Source: LMUY01 sp965276785 (GTDB lineage Bacteria > Pseudomonadota > Alphaproteobacteria > Acetobacterales > Acetobacteraceae). Taken from it: DNA of 64,000 bases. The translations under genes were made by a program, and so were the position numbers. Numbering within the stretch: position 1 is the first letter of the stretch; every line of letters starts with the position of its first letter. Of the stretch, positions 8,432 to 16,717 are shown piece after piece. The notes under the pieces are model-generated. The model was not told where the DNA came from and made no database searches. It saw only the letters and a list, made by a program, of their open reading frames with translations. The stretch is from assembly GCA_965276785.1 (NCBI GenBank), contig OZ255629.1, positions 186,001 to 250,000 on the forward strand, written 5' to 3'.

Positions 8432-9435
8432 AGGCCATCCAGGCTCATCCGCAGCAAGGGCTCGACGGCCTAACGTCGGTGGACCTCCCCGATCCCGGCG
8501 ATCCCGGACGGGACGCCATCCGCGTGCGCGTGCATGCCACCTCCCTGAACTTCCACGATCTGGGCGTGGTGACGGGACGGTTGCCGGCCGCCGATGGGCG
8601 CATCCCCATGGCCGATGGCGCCGGGGTGGTGGAGGCGGTCGGTTCCGAGGTCACTGGGTTCAAGCCCGGCGACCACGTCGTATCGACCTTCTTCCCGACC
8701 TGGCTGGACGGTGAGGCCACCCTTGCCAATTTCGCCACCACGCCGGGCGACGGGATCGACGGCTTTGCCCGGGAGGTCGTGGTGGCGCCGGCCACGTCCT
8801 TTACGCGTGCGCCGGCCGGCTGGAGCCACGCCGCCGCGGCGACCCTGACCACGGCCGGTGTGACCGCCTGGCGCGCCCTGGTGGTCAACGGCGGCCTGAA
8901 GGTTGGCGACAGCGTGCTGGTGCTCGGCACGGGCGGCGTGTCGATCTTCGCGTTGCAGATCGCGCGGGCCATGGGCGCGACGGTGATCGCGACCTCCTCC
9001 TCCGACGAGAAGCTGGAGCGACTTCGCACCATGGGCGCGGCGCACGGCATCAACTACCGCCGGGACGAGAACTGGGGCGACCGGGTGCGGGAGCTGACCG
9101 GCGGCACCGGCGTCGACCACGTCGTGGAGGTGGGCGGCCCGGGCACGCTGGCGCAATCGATCAAGGCCGCGCGCGTCGGCGGCCACATCTCGCTGATCGG
9201 CGTGCTGACCGGGAGGGCGGGGGCTGTGCCGACAGCCATGCTCATGGCGCGGCAGCAACGGCTCCAGGGCCTGATCGTCGGCAGCCGCCGTCATCAATTG
9301 GACCTGATCCGCGGCATCGACGCCGTCCATGGCCACCCGGTGATCGACCGCTCCTTTCCTCTGGCCGAGATCGTGGACGCTTTCCGGCTCCAGGAGTCTG
9401 GCGGCCATTTCGGCAAGATCGTCGTCGAATTCTGA
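8428..9435 (+). CDS. Zinc-type/quinone oxidoreductase-like alcohol dehydrogenase (MDR superfamily)
   Basis: A 335-residue medium-chain dehydrogenase/reductase. It has the GroES-like N-terminal domain (SLNFHDLGVVTGRLP, with ADGAGVVEAVGSEV) and a Rossmann domain with VLVLGTGGVSIFALQIARAMGA as the NAD(P)-binding loop around residue 170. The structural zinc cysteines are not evident, which favours the quinone oxidoreductase-like branch. ATG 8428 overlaps the stop of the preceding fragment. It lies downstream of the hydroxylase genes, and 29 bp before an FMN oxidoreductase. It probably reduces or oxidises an intermediate of the same pathway, but this is inferred from position. Confidence 0.85.
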   Translation: MKAIQAHPQQGLDGLTSVDLPDPGDPGRDAIRVRVHATSLNFHDLGVVTGRLPAADGRIPMADGAGVVEAVGSEVTGFKPGDHVVSTFFPTWLDGEATLANFATTPGDGIDGFAREVVVAPATSFTRAPAGWSHAAAATLTTAGVTAWRALVVNGGLKVGDSVLVLGTGGVSIFALQIARAMGATVIATSSSDEKLERLRTMGAAHGINYRRDENWGDRVRELTGGTGVDHVVEVGGPGTLAQSIKAARVGGHISLIGVLTGRAGAVPTAMLMARQQRLQGLIVGSRRHQLDLIRGIDAVHGHPVIDRSFPLAEIVDAFRLQESGGHFGKIVVEF

Positions 9436-9464
9436 CAAACCCCGACCAGCAGGAACAGGCCACC

Positions 9465-10259
9465 ATGAAGGTTTTTCTCGTTTTCGCCCACCCGGAACGC
9501 CACTCCTTGAACGGCGCGCTGCGCGACGTTGCAGTGGCCGAGTTGCAGGCACAGGGGCATGAGCTCCGGGTCAGTGACCTTTACGCCGATGGATGGAAGG
9601 CGGCCGTCGATCGATCGGACTTTCCGGGCGTGGCACCGGACGAGCGGCTGCGGGTGGCTGGTGCATCAGGCCAGGCCTTCGCTGCCGGTGCACTAACGGA
9701 GGACGTGAAGGCCGAGCAGGAGAAGCTGCTCTGGGCCGATGCCCTGATCCTGCAGTTTCCGCTGTGGTGGTACTCCATGCCGGCCATCCTCAAGGGATGG
9801 GTGGACCGCGTGTATGCCTTCGGTTTCGCCTACGGAGTTGGCGAACGGAGCGACACGCATTGGGGCGACCGCTTTGGCGAGGGCACATTGGCCGGCAAGC
9901 GGGCGATGCTGATCGTGACCGTGGGCGGCTGGGCGACGCACTACGCCCCGCGCGGCGTGAACGGCCCGATCGAGGACATCCTGTTCCCGATCAATCATGG
10001 CATCCTCTATTACCCCGGCTACACCGTCCTGCCGTCCTTGGTGGCTTACCGCGTGGACCGGATGGACGAGGCCGGCTTTGGGCGGGTGGCGGAGCAGTTG
10101 AAGGAGAGGATGCGGACCATCGAAACCGCTGCGCCCATACCCTATCGAATGCAGAACGGTGGCGACTACCAGGTTCCCAGCTTGGAGTTGCGGCCAGAGC
10201 TGGGCGACTCTGGCGTGTCCGGCTTCGCCTTGCACGTGGACCAGGGGCGGGTAGGGTAA
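9465..10259 (+). CDS. NAD(P)H dehydrogenase (quinone)/flavodoxin-fold oxidoreductase
   Basis: A 264-residue FMN-dependent NAD(P)H:acceptor oxidoreductase of the NQO/MdaB/KefF type. Characteristic are the N-terminal VFLVFAHPERHSLNGAL phosphate-binding segment, ILQFPLWWYSMPAILKGWVD around residue 102 and TVGGWATHYAPRGVNG around residue 151. Such enzymes reduce quinones by two electrons and protect against semiquinones. It starts at ATG 9465 after a CAGGAACAGG ribosome site and follows the dehydrogenase in the same direction. It is the last cargo gene before the nested tniB end; the C-terminal tail appears complete, so the nested element did not truncate it. Confidence 0.85.
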   Translation: MKVFLVFAHPERHSLNGALRDVAVAELQAQGHELRVSDLYADGWKAAVDRSDFPGVAPDERLRVAGASGQAFAAGALTEDVKAEQEKLLWADALILQFPLWWYSMPAILKGWVDRVYAFGFAYGVGERSDTHWGDRFGEGTLAGKRAMLIVTVGGWATHYAPRGVNGPIEDILFPINHGILYYPGYTVLPSLVAYRVDRMDEAGFGRVAEQLKERMRTIETAAPIPYRMQNGGDYQVPSLELRPELGDSGVSGFALHVDQGRVG

Positions 10260-10332
10260 TTCGTCCTGCGACTCCTCGAAGGCATCATCAAATCCGCTGG
10301 GCCTGAGCGACGGGCGTATTCAACGGTCGCTG

Positions 10333-11154
10333 CTAAGTGACACCGATCACGAGGGTGCTTCGGGCCGCTTCTACAACGTCGTCGGTGATCGCGTTCAGGC
10401 CATTGATCCGCAAGATGCGCTCGATCTGAACGAACAGCCGGTGGAGCAGGCGGAAGTTGCCACCCGTGATCCGCACGATGGTGGCGACCGCCTGCGCGTC
10501 TGTAAAATCCGCATCGTCCATCGCTAACCCGAGGTCGCGCCAACGCCGCGTTAGAACGAAGGTCAGTTCCTGATCCTGTAATGGCCTGTAATGGTGAGCG
10601 AAGCCGACGCGGCTGAAAAGCTGAGGGTATCGTTCCATCCGCTTTTCGATGCCGGGCATTCCGATCAGGAGGAGGCCGACGCCCTGCCGATCGAACAGGT
10701 CACGCAGATATTCCAGCCCCGTGTTGGACAGGCAATCGGCTTCATCGACGATCACCAATTCGACGTGATTTTTGCGAGGCGAAACGAAGATCTGGTCTTT
10801 CGGCCGGATATGTTCGTCGATGCAGACATCGACCCGATCGATGAGGCGGGGCAGGTCCTGACGAAGCTCGCGCAGCGTGCTTCCGAATGTCGGTGTGTAG
10901 AACACAGCACGGGCACGCGCGAGGTCCGCATATATCTTGAGGTCGGATGGCTGTCGCGGGCCCCAAGTCATAAGTAGCTCGACTGCGCCGTCCCAGCGGA
11001 CGTAGCGTCGCGCAGACAGGGTTTTGCCGACGCCGGCCGCGCCGTGGCACAAGCCGATGTAGCGGTGCTTGCGGACGGCGTTGGTGAATTCGGTGAAGCG
11101 GCGATGTTCCTGCGTCGAGATGAAGCTGGTGGCGCGGGCGCTGCCGTCTGCCAT
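10333..11154 (-). CDS. tniB: TniB-like AAA+ transposition ATPase
   Basis: A protein of about 273 residues of the TniB/TnsC/IstB-related AAA+ group that activates a partner DDE transposase and selects target DNA. Walker A is GAAGVGKTLSARRY near residue 40, Walker B is LVIVDEADCL near residue 130, and a LLIGMPGIEKRMERYPQLFSR segment resembles the sensor region of this family. The transposase stop and the ATG at 11154 overlap (TGATG), so translation is coupled; a GTG one codon earlier is also possible. It appears intact even though its partner transposase is frameshifted, so it could still act in trans with a related element. Confidence 0.85.
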   Translation of the reverse strand: MADGSARATSFISTQEHRRFTEFTNAVRKHRYIGLCHGAAGVGKTLSARRYVRWDGAVELLMTWGPRQPSDLKIYADLARARAVFYTPTFGSTLRELRQDLPRLIDRVDVCIDEHIRPKDQIFVSPRKNHVELVIVDEADCLSNTGLEYLRDLFDRQGVGLLLIGMPGIEKRMERYPQLFSRVGFAHHYRPLQDQELTFVLTRRWRDLGLAMDDADFTDAQAVATIVRITGGNFRLLHRLFVQIERILRINGLNAITDDVVEAARSTLVIGVT

Positions 11155-12634
11155 CACTCGCCCTCGTAATAGGTGCGGAGGCGCAGCTTGTTCGGTATCG
11201 CTACGGGTTTTACGGCACGCGCGGATTTCAATGTTGGCCCCTGCGTCGAGCCGGAACCGGGCGGACGCAGGATCGCGGGCAGATAGTCCGCAACGCGGAC
11301 CTTCCGCTCTCCAATCTCACTTCGCAGACGACGACGATAGGCAAGGCGCGCAGATTGAACATCCTTGAGGGTGATGTTCAGACCGGCATGATCGGGGCTG
11401 ACGGCCTGGCACAGAAAGACGTTGCGATGAAACACGCGAACCTCGCCTACGTCGCGAGGATCGTAGCGGATCGTCACCGGCTCGCCGACATAGGCGGCAA
11501 GCGTAGGGTTGAAGTAGCGCAGCCCTTCGAAACGGATGCCGTCGCGGTGAACGATGCGAGGCTTGGCGACCATGACCAGCAGCGAGTCCAGTTCCTCCAG
11601 TGTTTCCGGCATCCGGGACAGCCAGCCATCGCCACGCCACGCATCTAAAGGCGGTACACCGATCGCGCGGTGCGGGCGGACGTTATAGGTCGCCACGATG
11701 TAAGCCCCGATCGCGGCGTCTAGTTCGGGGAGAGTCAGGCGGGGAGGCGAAACGGGTTTGCCGTTGCGGAGGTTGCCCGGCAGTTCCGCCAGCAGCTCCG
11801 TGTTGATGGTGCGGAACAACCGCTCGATCTTGCCGCGCCCCTGTGGACGCGCGACGGCGGAGTAGATCAGCCGGATACGAAGATCGGCCGCAGCTTGTTC
11901 GAGGTGGAGGCTGGTGAAGTCCGATCCGTGATCGACGTACAGCACATCGGGAATGCCGCACACCTGCCAAGCCGGATCGACCTTGCGCCAGGTCGCCTGT
12001 CGCAGTGCGAGCGACGTGTTGAGCGCGGAGGGCGCGCCGAGAAAAACCATGTAGCCCGCGATCACGCGCGAATAGTCGTCCAGCACCGTCGTCAGCCACG
12101 GCCGCACCGGGCGACCGCCTGCATCGAGGATCAGGACATCGAGCTGGGTATGATCGGCTTGCCAGATTGCATTGGCGCGCTCGGCGCGGTGCCGATGCAT
12201 CAACTCGAACTTGTCGCGGAAGGCGGCAGCACCTTCATGTGCCAAGACCAGCATCGCCGGATCGATCCGCCGCACGATAGCGCGCACGCTGCCGTAGGAC
12301 GTCATTCGCCATTCCCGTTCGCCGACGATGCCGGCGAGACGACGATGGATGGTCACGATCGATGGCGGCGGTTTGAGCAGCGCCATGCTCTCGATCAGTT
12401 CGACCATGTCTTTCGGGAAGATACGCTTGCCGGCTTCCGGTCGGGTGGGACGCGCCAGCCCCGCCGGACCATCGGCACGGTAGCGGGCAGCCAGCGTCGG
12501 GCCGTGCGGATCGATATGCCGGCATCGATCGCGGCTTCGCCCAGCATTACCGCATCATGCAGGTGCCGACGAAGCACGGCCATTCGTTTCGCGACTTCGG
12601 CACTCCCCGATACTGGCTTTCGATCATCGGTCAT
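11154..12634 (-). pseudogene. tniA: TniA-like DDE transposase, frameshifted
   Basis: The gene reads in two frames. The N-terminal helix-turn-helix part (MTDDRKPVSGSAEVAKRM through SIRTARRWL) runs from 12634 to about 12492. Homology then continues one frame over as ARYRADGPAGLARPTRPEAG into the main frame (417 codons ending at 11154). A single missing base in the CTGGCTG(G)CCCGC context explains it. The catalytic core is complete: D of QADHTQLD, D of YVDHGSDF and E of GKIERLFRT. The Mu-transposase C-terminal domain follows. It is paired with tniB by a one-base overlap. The frameshift may be real decay or an assembly error. Internal re-initiation at MVELIESM (12407) could give an N-truncated protein. 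Confidence 0.75.
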
Positions 12635-12782
12635 GGTGATCTACCCCGTCCGAAAGAGGATCGTTCAGCGGACGGTCGCTGTCTGACCTGTCGAGGCATG
12701 GGAAACCGCCAAAAGCTGAGTCTCACATAGATGGTACTATATCTTTTGCGTTGAGGGACCCTTTTACGTTACACAATCGACC
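12635..12782. promoter_or_regulatory. Divergent control region between transposase and resolvase; candidate res site
   Basis: This 148-bp gap separates the divergent tniA and resolvase genes, where Tn402-like elements keep their promoters and the resolution site. It is AT-richer than its surroundings (a stretch ATAGATGGTACTATATCTTT at 12728) and contains short imperfect dyads. The ten bases ACGGTCGCTG near 12670 also occur at 10321 just beyond tniB in the same orientation. I cannot define the crossover site from sequence alone. Confidence 0.35.
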
Positions 12783-13388
12783 ATGACGCACACGCTGATC
12801 GGTTACGCCCGCTGCTCCACTGACAAGCAGGATCTCGCCGCTCAGTAGGAGGCGCTGGTCAAGCTCGGCGTCGGGGCCGATCGCATCTATACCGACAAGG
12901 GCTTCACCGGGACCAACCGGACCCGTCCCGGTCTGGATCAGGCGCTCGCGGCGGTACGGAGCGGCGACACGCTGGTGGTGCCAAAGCTCGACCGTCTCGC
13001 GCGGTCGGTGCCGGATGCGAGGGCGATTGGCGACGAACTCGCAAAGCGGGGCGTAAAGCTCCAGCTTGGAGCCAGTGTCCATGATCCGTCCGATCCGATG
13101 GGCAAGCTGTTCTTCAACATCCTCGCGACATTCGCCGAGTTCGAGGCCGACCTGATCCGGATGCGAACCCGCGAAGGTATGGCCGTCGCACGCTCGAAGG
13201 GGAAACTGCGCGGCAAGAAGCCCAAGCTGTCGGATCGCCAGCAGAAGGAGCTGCGGCGCATGTACGATACGGACGATTATTCGATCAGCGATCTCGCCGA
13301 GGTATTCTCGATATCGCGGCCGACCGTGTACCGGACGCTTGGGCGTCAACCTACCGGGCCTGCCGCTGAGCAGCCTGATCGGTCGTGA
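12783..13388 (+). pseudogene. Serine resolvase (TniR/TnpR-like) with internal amber codon
   Basis: From ATG 12783 the frame encodes a Tn3/Tn402-type serine resolvase: IGYARCSTDKQDLAAQ with the catalytic serine, then VVPKLDRLARSVPDA, FNILATFAEFEADLI and a C-terminal helix-turn-helix (SISDLAEVFSISRPTVYRTL). At codon 22 a TAG (12846-12848) interrupts the frame directly after CAG. The expected residue is glutamine or arginine and a CAG-to-TAG change explains it. Downstream the frame is fully open to 13388. A start after the stop would lose the catalytic serine. It is therefore inactive unless the amber codon is suppressed. Confidence 0.78.
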
Positions 13389-13485
13389 AGCGCCCTGCAC
13401 CCGACCGTGAGCCGTTCCTCTAATGGAAGTCCAATTGGCCGGATCGCGTCGAACGATCCGACCAGTAGTAGATTGAGGTCAGGCG

Positions 13486-14235
13486 CTATGCGACCTTTGC
13501 GGCAAGCGTCACAGCGTCTGCACCGGCCAGGATGCGAAGCGGCCCTGATGCATCGGTCACTGCTCGCCAAACCGCTTCCGCCACATCCATCGCGGTGGTG
13601 ACTTCGGCGGGCTGCTGGGGCGCTGCGGAGAACATTTGCTTGGCCCAGGTGGCATAGGCTTCGGGAACGCCGTTCTGCGAGCTGGCACGGGCGGTCGCAC
13701 TGAATGAGGTTTCCGGTGCGCGTCCGGGAATGACCAACCGCACGCGGACGCCAAACGGCTCTACTTCCAGCGCGAGGTCTTCGCTGAACGCCTCCACGGC
13801 GGCCTTGCTGGCCGTGTAAGCGGATAGCATCGGCAATGGCTTAAGCGTTACGGCCGACGACACGTTGACGATCACGCCCGACCCTTGCGCGCGAAAGCCG
13901 GGCAGCACGGCTTGCGTCATCGCCATGGTGCCGAACGTGTTCAGCTCGAAAAGCTGACGCGTCGCGTCGATCGACACGCCTTCCAGCGCACCCATGAGGC
14001 CGGCACCCGCATTGTTGACCAAGGCGTCGATCGGGCCTGCTTCTTCCACGGCGCGAGCGATGCTGGCAGCGTCGGTCACATCGAGTGTGATGACCCGCAG
14101 GCGTTCGGACGCTGGCAGCACGTCATTACGAGGCGTGCGCATCGTGGCGATGACGGTCCAGTCGCGATCGAGGAAGTAGCGGGCAGTCTCAAGCCCGAAG
14201 CCGGACGAACTGCCGGTGATGAGGATCGTGTTCAT
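13486..14235 (-). CDS. Short-chain dehydrogenase/reductase (classical SDR)
   Basis: A 249-residue NAD(P)-dependent oxidoreductase. The cofactor loop is TGSSSGFGLETARYF at the N-terminus, NNAGAG appears near residue 74, the catalytic serine is in VNVSSAVTLKPLP and the YxxxK pair is YTASKAAVEAF. The alternating pattern and length fit classical SDRs acting on alcohols or ketones. It lies 38 bp downstream of the hydrolase on the same strand, so both are probably transcribed from the TetR-controlled promoter near 15220. Substrate is unknown. It may simply detoxify a carbonyl product of the hydrolase or of the oxidation operon. Confidence 0.87.
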   Translation of the reverse strand: MNTILITGSSSGFGLETARYFLDRDWTVIATMRTPRNDVLPASERLRVITLDVTDAASIARAVEEAGPIDALVNNAGAGLMGALEGVSIDATRQLFELNTFGTMAMTQAVLPGFRAQGSGVIVNVSSAVTLKPLPMLSAYTASKAAVEAFSEDLALEVEPFGVRVRLVIPGRAPETSFSATARASSQNGVPEAYATWAKQMFSAAPQQPAEVTTAMDVAEAVWRAVTDASGPLRILAGADAVTLAAKVA

Positions 14236-14273
14236 GCAATAGCTCCTACGGTGATGTTGGTGGCGCGATGGAC

Positions 14274-15197
14274 TTACTTTGTCTCGATTCTGCCTTCCGG
14301 CGTCGCATCCGCTTCCAGCGCTGCGACGGCCCCGACCCAGGCGAGATCGCCGGGGTAGAGCGCACTTCGGAGGAACGCTGTTGAAAGGCGCTGGATCGCC
14401 GATACGCGCTGGGGTCGTTCGTCCGTCGTCTCACGCGCCTCGTATCCGGGGATGCCTCCAAGCGCATGTTCGCCACCAAAGGCCATGAACAGCGCCTTGG
14501 GGGATGGGCTTAGATCGTAGGCGTCGCGCCACCAGTCGGCACCCCGTGTCGAAAGCCTGCCCATGTCATGGTCGCCCACGACGATCAGGGTTGGTGCCGT
14601 CATGGTGGAAAAATCAGGGTACATGAACGGGAAGGTGCGAGCTGCATGTTCGGTCAGGTCATTGCCGCTGCCAGGTGCCGCGAGCAGCACGCCCGCCTTG
14701 ATGCGAGCATCCTGCCTGTCGACAACCGATCCGTCGTCAGGATCTGGATGGGTGACACCGAGCAAGGTGCCAGCGGTCTGCCCACCCCAGGAATGACCAG
14801 CAACCGCGATGCGGGAGCGGTCGAGCCGTCCCTGGATCATCGGTGCCTCGCTCTCGATGCGATCTAGTCCGTCGAGAACGGCCGCTAGGTCTTCCTCCCG
14901 GAAGCGCCAGAGATGCGGGCGGCGAGGATCGTCCGGAGCGAGGCCGAGCGTTCGCGAGTCCAGATGCGTCGGTTGGATCACGACAAAGCCATGCGCCGCC
15001 CAATGATCAGCGAGGGGGCCGTATGCATGAAGCGACTGACCGTTGCCGTGCGAAAAGATGATCACGGGCAGCGCGTTGCCCGTGATCGGTGCGGACACCC
15101 GAACGCTCAGGTCAGTGCCCCTACCCGGTGATGGCAAGACAATGGGAGCGATGGAGACGACAGCGGATGGGCCAGCCTCCACGAGCAAAATGGACAT
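14274..15197 (-). CDS. Alpha/beta-hydrolase (PAF-acetylhydrolase/dienelactone hydrolase-like)
   Basis: A 307-residue alpha/beta-hydrolase. IIFSHGNGQSLHAYGPLADHW carries the oxyanion-hole HG, the nucleophile elbow is AGHSWGGQTAGTL, the acidic residue is probably in LIVVGDHDMG, and the late histidine is in GGEHALGG. This order matches bacterial PAF-acetylhydrolase-like esterases. It starts at ATG 15197. It is divergent from the TetR gene, with two similar palindromes between them, so repression by the TetR protein is likely. The N-terminus (SILLVEAGPSAVVSIAPIVL) is not a clear signal peptide, so a cytoplasmic location is assumed. Confidence 0.82.
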   Translation of the reverse strand: MSILLVEAGPSAVVSIAPIVLPSPGRGTDLSVRVSAPITGNALPVIIFSHGNGQSLHAYGPLADHWAAHGFVVIQPTHLDSRTLGLAPDDPRRPHLWRFREEDLAAVLDGLDRIESEAPMIQGRLDRSRIAVAGHSWGGQTAGTLLGVTHPDPDDGSVVDRQDARIKAGVLLAAPGSGNDLTEHAARTFPFMYPDFSTMTAPTLIVVGDHDMGRLSTRGADWWRDAYDLSPSPKALFMAFGGEHALGGIPGYEARETTDERPQRVSAIQRLSTAFLRSALYPGDLAWVGAVAALEADATPEGRIETK

Positions 15198-15222
15198 GAG
15201 ACGGCGTACCTCCGAACTAGCA

Positions 15223-15241
15223 AGCGGATCGATGTTCCGCT
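15223..15241. promoter_or_regulatory. Palindromic TetR operator candidate 1
   Basis: AGCGGA(N7)TCCGCT is a near-perfect palindrome in the 93-bp gap between the divergent hydrolase and TetR genes. A related copy follows at 15252. TetR-family repressors typically bind such sites beside their own gene. Confidence 0.55.
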
Positions 15242-15251
15242 ATGCTGTAAT

Positions 15252-15270
15252 ACGGATCAACGGTCCGCTT
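15252..15270. promoter_or_regulatory. Palindromic TetR operator candidate 2
   Basis: CGGATCAACGGTCCG with a following CTT resembles operator candidate 1 (shared CGGATC and TCCGCT). The centre-to-centre distance is about 29 bp, close to three helical turns, suitable for cooperative binding. It lies just upstream of the ribosome site AAGGAGG of the TetR gene. Confidence 0.5.
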
Positions 15271-15290
15271 ATCAAGGAGGAATGCGAGAA

Positions 15291-15935
15291 ATGGTGTTGG
15301 CCAAATCTCGGAATACGGTCGAGGTAGGGTCGTTGACCGTGGGTGATGCCAAGACACCCGCGCCGCGAATGCGCGCCGATGCTCGAAGGAACGAGGAATT
15401 AGTTTTAGAAGCCGCCAAGATTGTGTTCGCTCGCTCGGGTGTCGATGCGCCCATCCGGGAGATCGCGACACAAGCAGGCGTCGGGCTGGGGACGCTGTAC
15501 CGCCGGTTTCCTACTCGTGCCGATTTGGTGGCAGCGGTGTTCCGTCGCGAAGTCGATGCGTGTGCCAACGCGGCGGAGTCGCTTGCAGCAGAACACGGGC
15601 CCGCAGACGCGCTGGCTGGTTGGTTGATGCGATATACGCGCTTCCTTGGGACCAAGCAGGGGCTGGCGGCTGCGCTTCATTCTGGCGATCCGGCATTCGC
15701 TACCTTGCCCGACTATTTCCGGAGCCGGTTCGAGCCCGCCTTGTCGATGCTGCTAGATGCTGCCGCTCGTAGTGGAGAGACCCGTGCCGATGTTGCACCT
15801 TATGACCTGCTGCGCGCGATCGGGAACCTTGCCGTGGCTTCGGGGAATGATGGGGCGGCACACACCGAACGGATGGTCATGCTGCTGCTCGATGGCCTGC
15901 GCCACGGTGCGAAGATGCCGGGTGAGGCAGGGTAA
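15291..15935 (+). CDS. TetR-family transcriptional repressor
   Basis: A 214-residue TetR-type regulator. The N-terminal helix-turn-helix is NEELVLEAAKIVFARSGVDA, then IREIATQAGVGLGTLYRRFP, followed by a helical ligand-binding domain. ATG 15291 is preferred over the in-frame ATG at 15282 because the strong AAGGAGG (15274-15280) is ten bases upstream of it but only one base from the other. The protein is divergent from the hydrolase, with two similar palindromes between them. Autoregulation and control of the hydrolase/SDR pair are inferred from this layout. Confidence 0.88.
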   Translation: MVLAKSRNTVEVGSLTVGDAKTPAPRMRADARRNEELVLEAAKIVFARSGVDAPIREIATQAGVGLGTLYRRFPTRADLVAAVFRREVDACANAAESLAAEHGPADALAGWLMRYTRFLGTKQGLAAALHSGDPAFATLPDYFRSRFEPALSMLLDAAARSGETRADVAPYDLLRAIGNLAVASGNDGAAHTERMVMLLLDGLRHGAKMPGEAG

Positions 15936-16006
15936 CTACGAGAACACGTATAAAACTGGATGCTCGATTTTTTCGAGACGTGACATTTATCTCTTACAGC
16001 GCGTGC

Positions 16007-16095
16007 CAATTAGCGATGACATCTACAGACTAGCAAGACACTTTCCTTTCTCATAACTGTTCTTGGTTGCTATGTTCCAAAACGCTAGCAATTGG
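16007..16095. promoter_or_regulatory. Possible resolution site upstream of the resolvase
   Basis: The gap between tetR and the resolvase is AT-rich. It contains inverted CCAATTAGC-like arms (CCAATTAGC at about 16007 and GCTAGCAATTGG at about 16084), and the resolvase begins 26 bp later. Serine resolvases usually have their res site directly upstream. A separate hairpin, CTCGATTTTTTCGAG at about 15963, could end tetR transcription. Support is limited to position and dyads. Confidence 0.3.
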
Positions 16096-16120
16096 ACGGG
16101 TTTCGAGAACAGGGCGTCGG

Positions 16121-16717
16121 ATGCGGGTCGGGTATGCCAGGGTCAGCACCAGTGACCAGTCTCCGGAGCTCCAACTCGACGCACTCCGCCGGGCCGGATG
16201 CGAGAGGATCCATTCGGAGAAGGCGTCCGGCGCCAAGGCGGACCGTCCTGAGCTGACGCGAATCCTTGACGACGTGCTGCGCCATAGCGACGTGCTGGTC
16301 GTGTGGAAGCTCGACCGGCTCGCCCGTTCGCTGAAAAAGCTGATCACCACGGCCGAGGACCTGGAGGGTCGCGGCATCGGACTGGTGTCGCTGACCGAGA
16401 GCATCGATACCACCACGCCAGGGGGCGTGCTCGTGTTCCACGTGTTCGGGGCAATTGCCCAGTTCGAACGGGCGTTGATCCGCGAAGGCACTGCGGCGGG
16501 GCTCGCCGAGGCGCGCCGCCGCGGCCGCAAGGGTGGACGGCCCCCAGCCTTCAAGGCGGCGGACGTGACCGCGGCCCGCGCTCTGATGAGGGAAGGCAAG
16601 CTGCCGGTGCGCGATGTCGCCAAGCGCATGGGTGTGTCGGTCGCTACCCTCTACCGCCACGTCGGCAAGCGCCGCACGGACGACCGCACTCCAGAAATCC
16701 CGGTTCCCCTTGCCTGA
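16121..16717 (+). CDS. Serine recombinase/resolvase
   Basis: A 198-residue resolvase/invertase. The N-terminal catalytic part is MRVGYARVSTSDQSPELQ (serine of RVST), then VWKLDRLARSLKKL with the conserved arginines and FGAIAQFERALIREGT. The C-terminal helix-turn-helix is PVRDVAKRMGVSVATLYRHVG. ATG 16121 gives the family start; a longer upstream frame has no similarity. Its 3' end overlaps the TTG start of the transposase by 8 bp, so the three transposition genes form one unit. It appears intact and would resolve cointegrates. It is not the same as the resolvase at 12783. Confidence 0.9.
   Translation: MRVGYARVSTSDQSPELQLDALRRAGCERIHSEKASGAKADRPELTRILDDVLRHSDVLVVWKLDRLARSLKKLITTAEDLEGRGIGLVSLTESIDTTTPGGVLVFHVFGAIAQFERALIREGTAAGLAEARRRGRKGGRPPAFKAADVTAARALMREGKLPVRDVAKRMGVSVATLYRHVGKRRTDDRTPEIPVPLA

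Larger units (their letters stand above)
10333..13388. mobile_element. Nested Tn402/Tn5053-like unit (tniB-tniA / resolvase), decayed
   Basis: Three recombination genes are arranged as in Tn402/Tn5053-type elements: a TniA-like DDE transposase and a TniB-like ATPase on the minus strand, and a serine resolvase on the plus strand across a 148-bp gap that could hold the resolution site. The usual third gene tniQ is not present to the left of tniB, where the next chromosomal-type frame is the oxidoreductase on the opposite strand. tniA is frameshifted and the resolvase carries an internal amber codon. I could not find convincing terminal inverted repeats, so the limits given are those of the genes. 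Confidence 0.6.

Noticed and set aside
12846..12848. Genetic recoding of TAG as glutamine
   Set aside because: The stops are confined to decaying mobile genes; normal genes here do not contain in-frame TAG.
10260..13480. Terminal inverted repeats of the nested tniAB unit
   Set aside because: Only short matches (GGATCGTTC; ACGGTCGCTG in direct orientation) were found, too short to be convincing.
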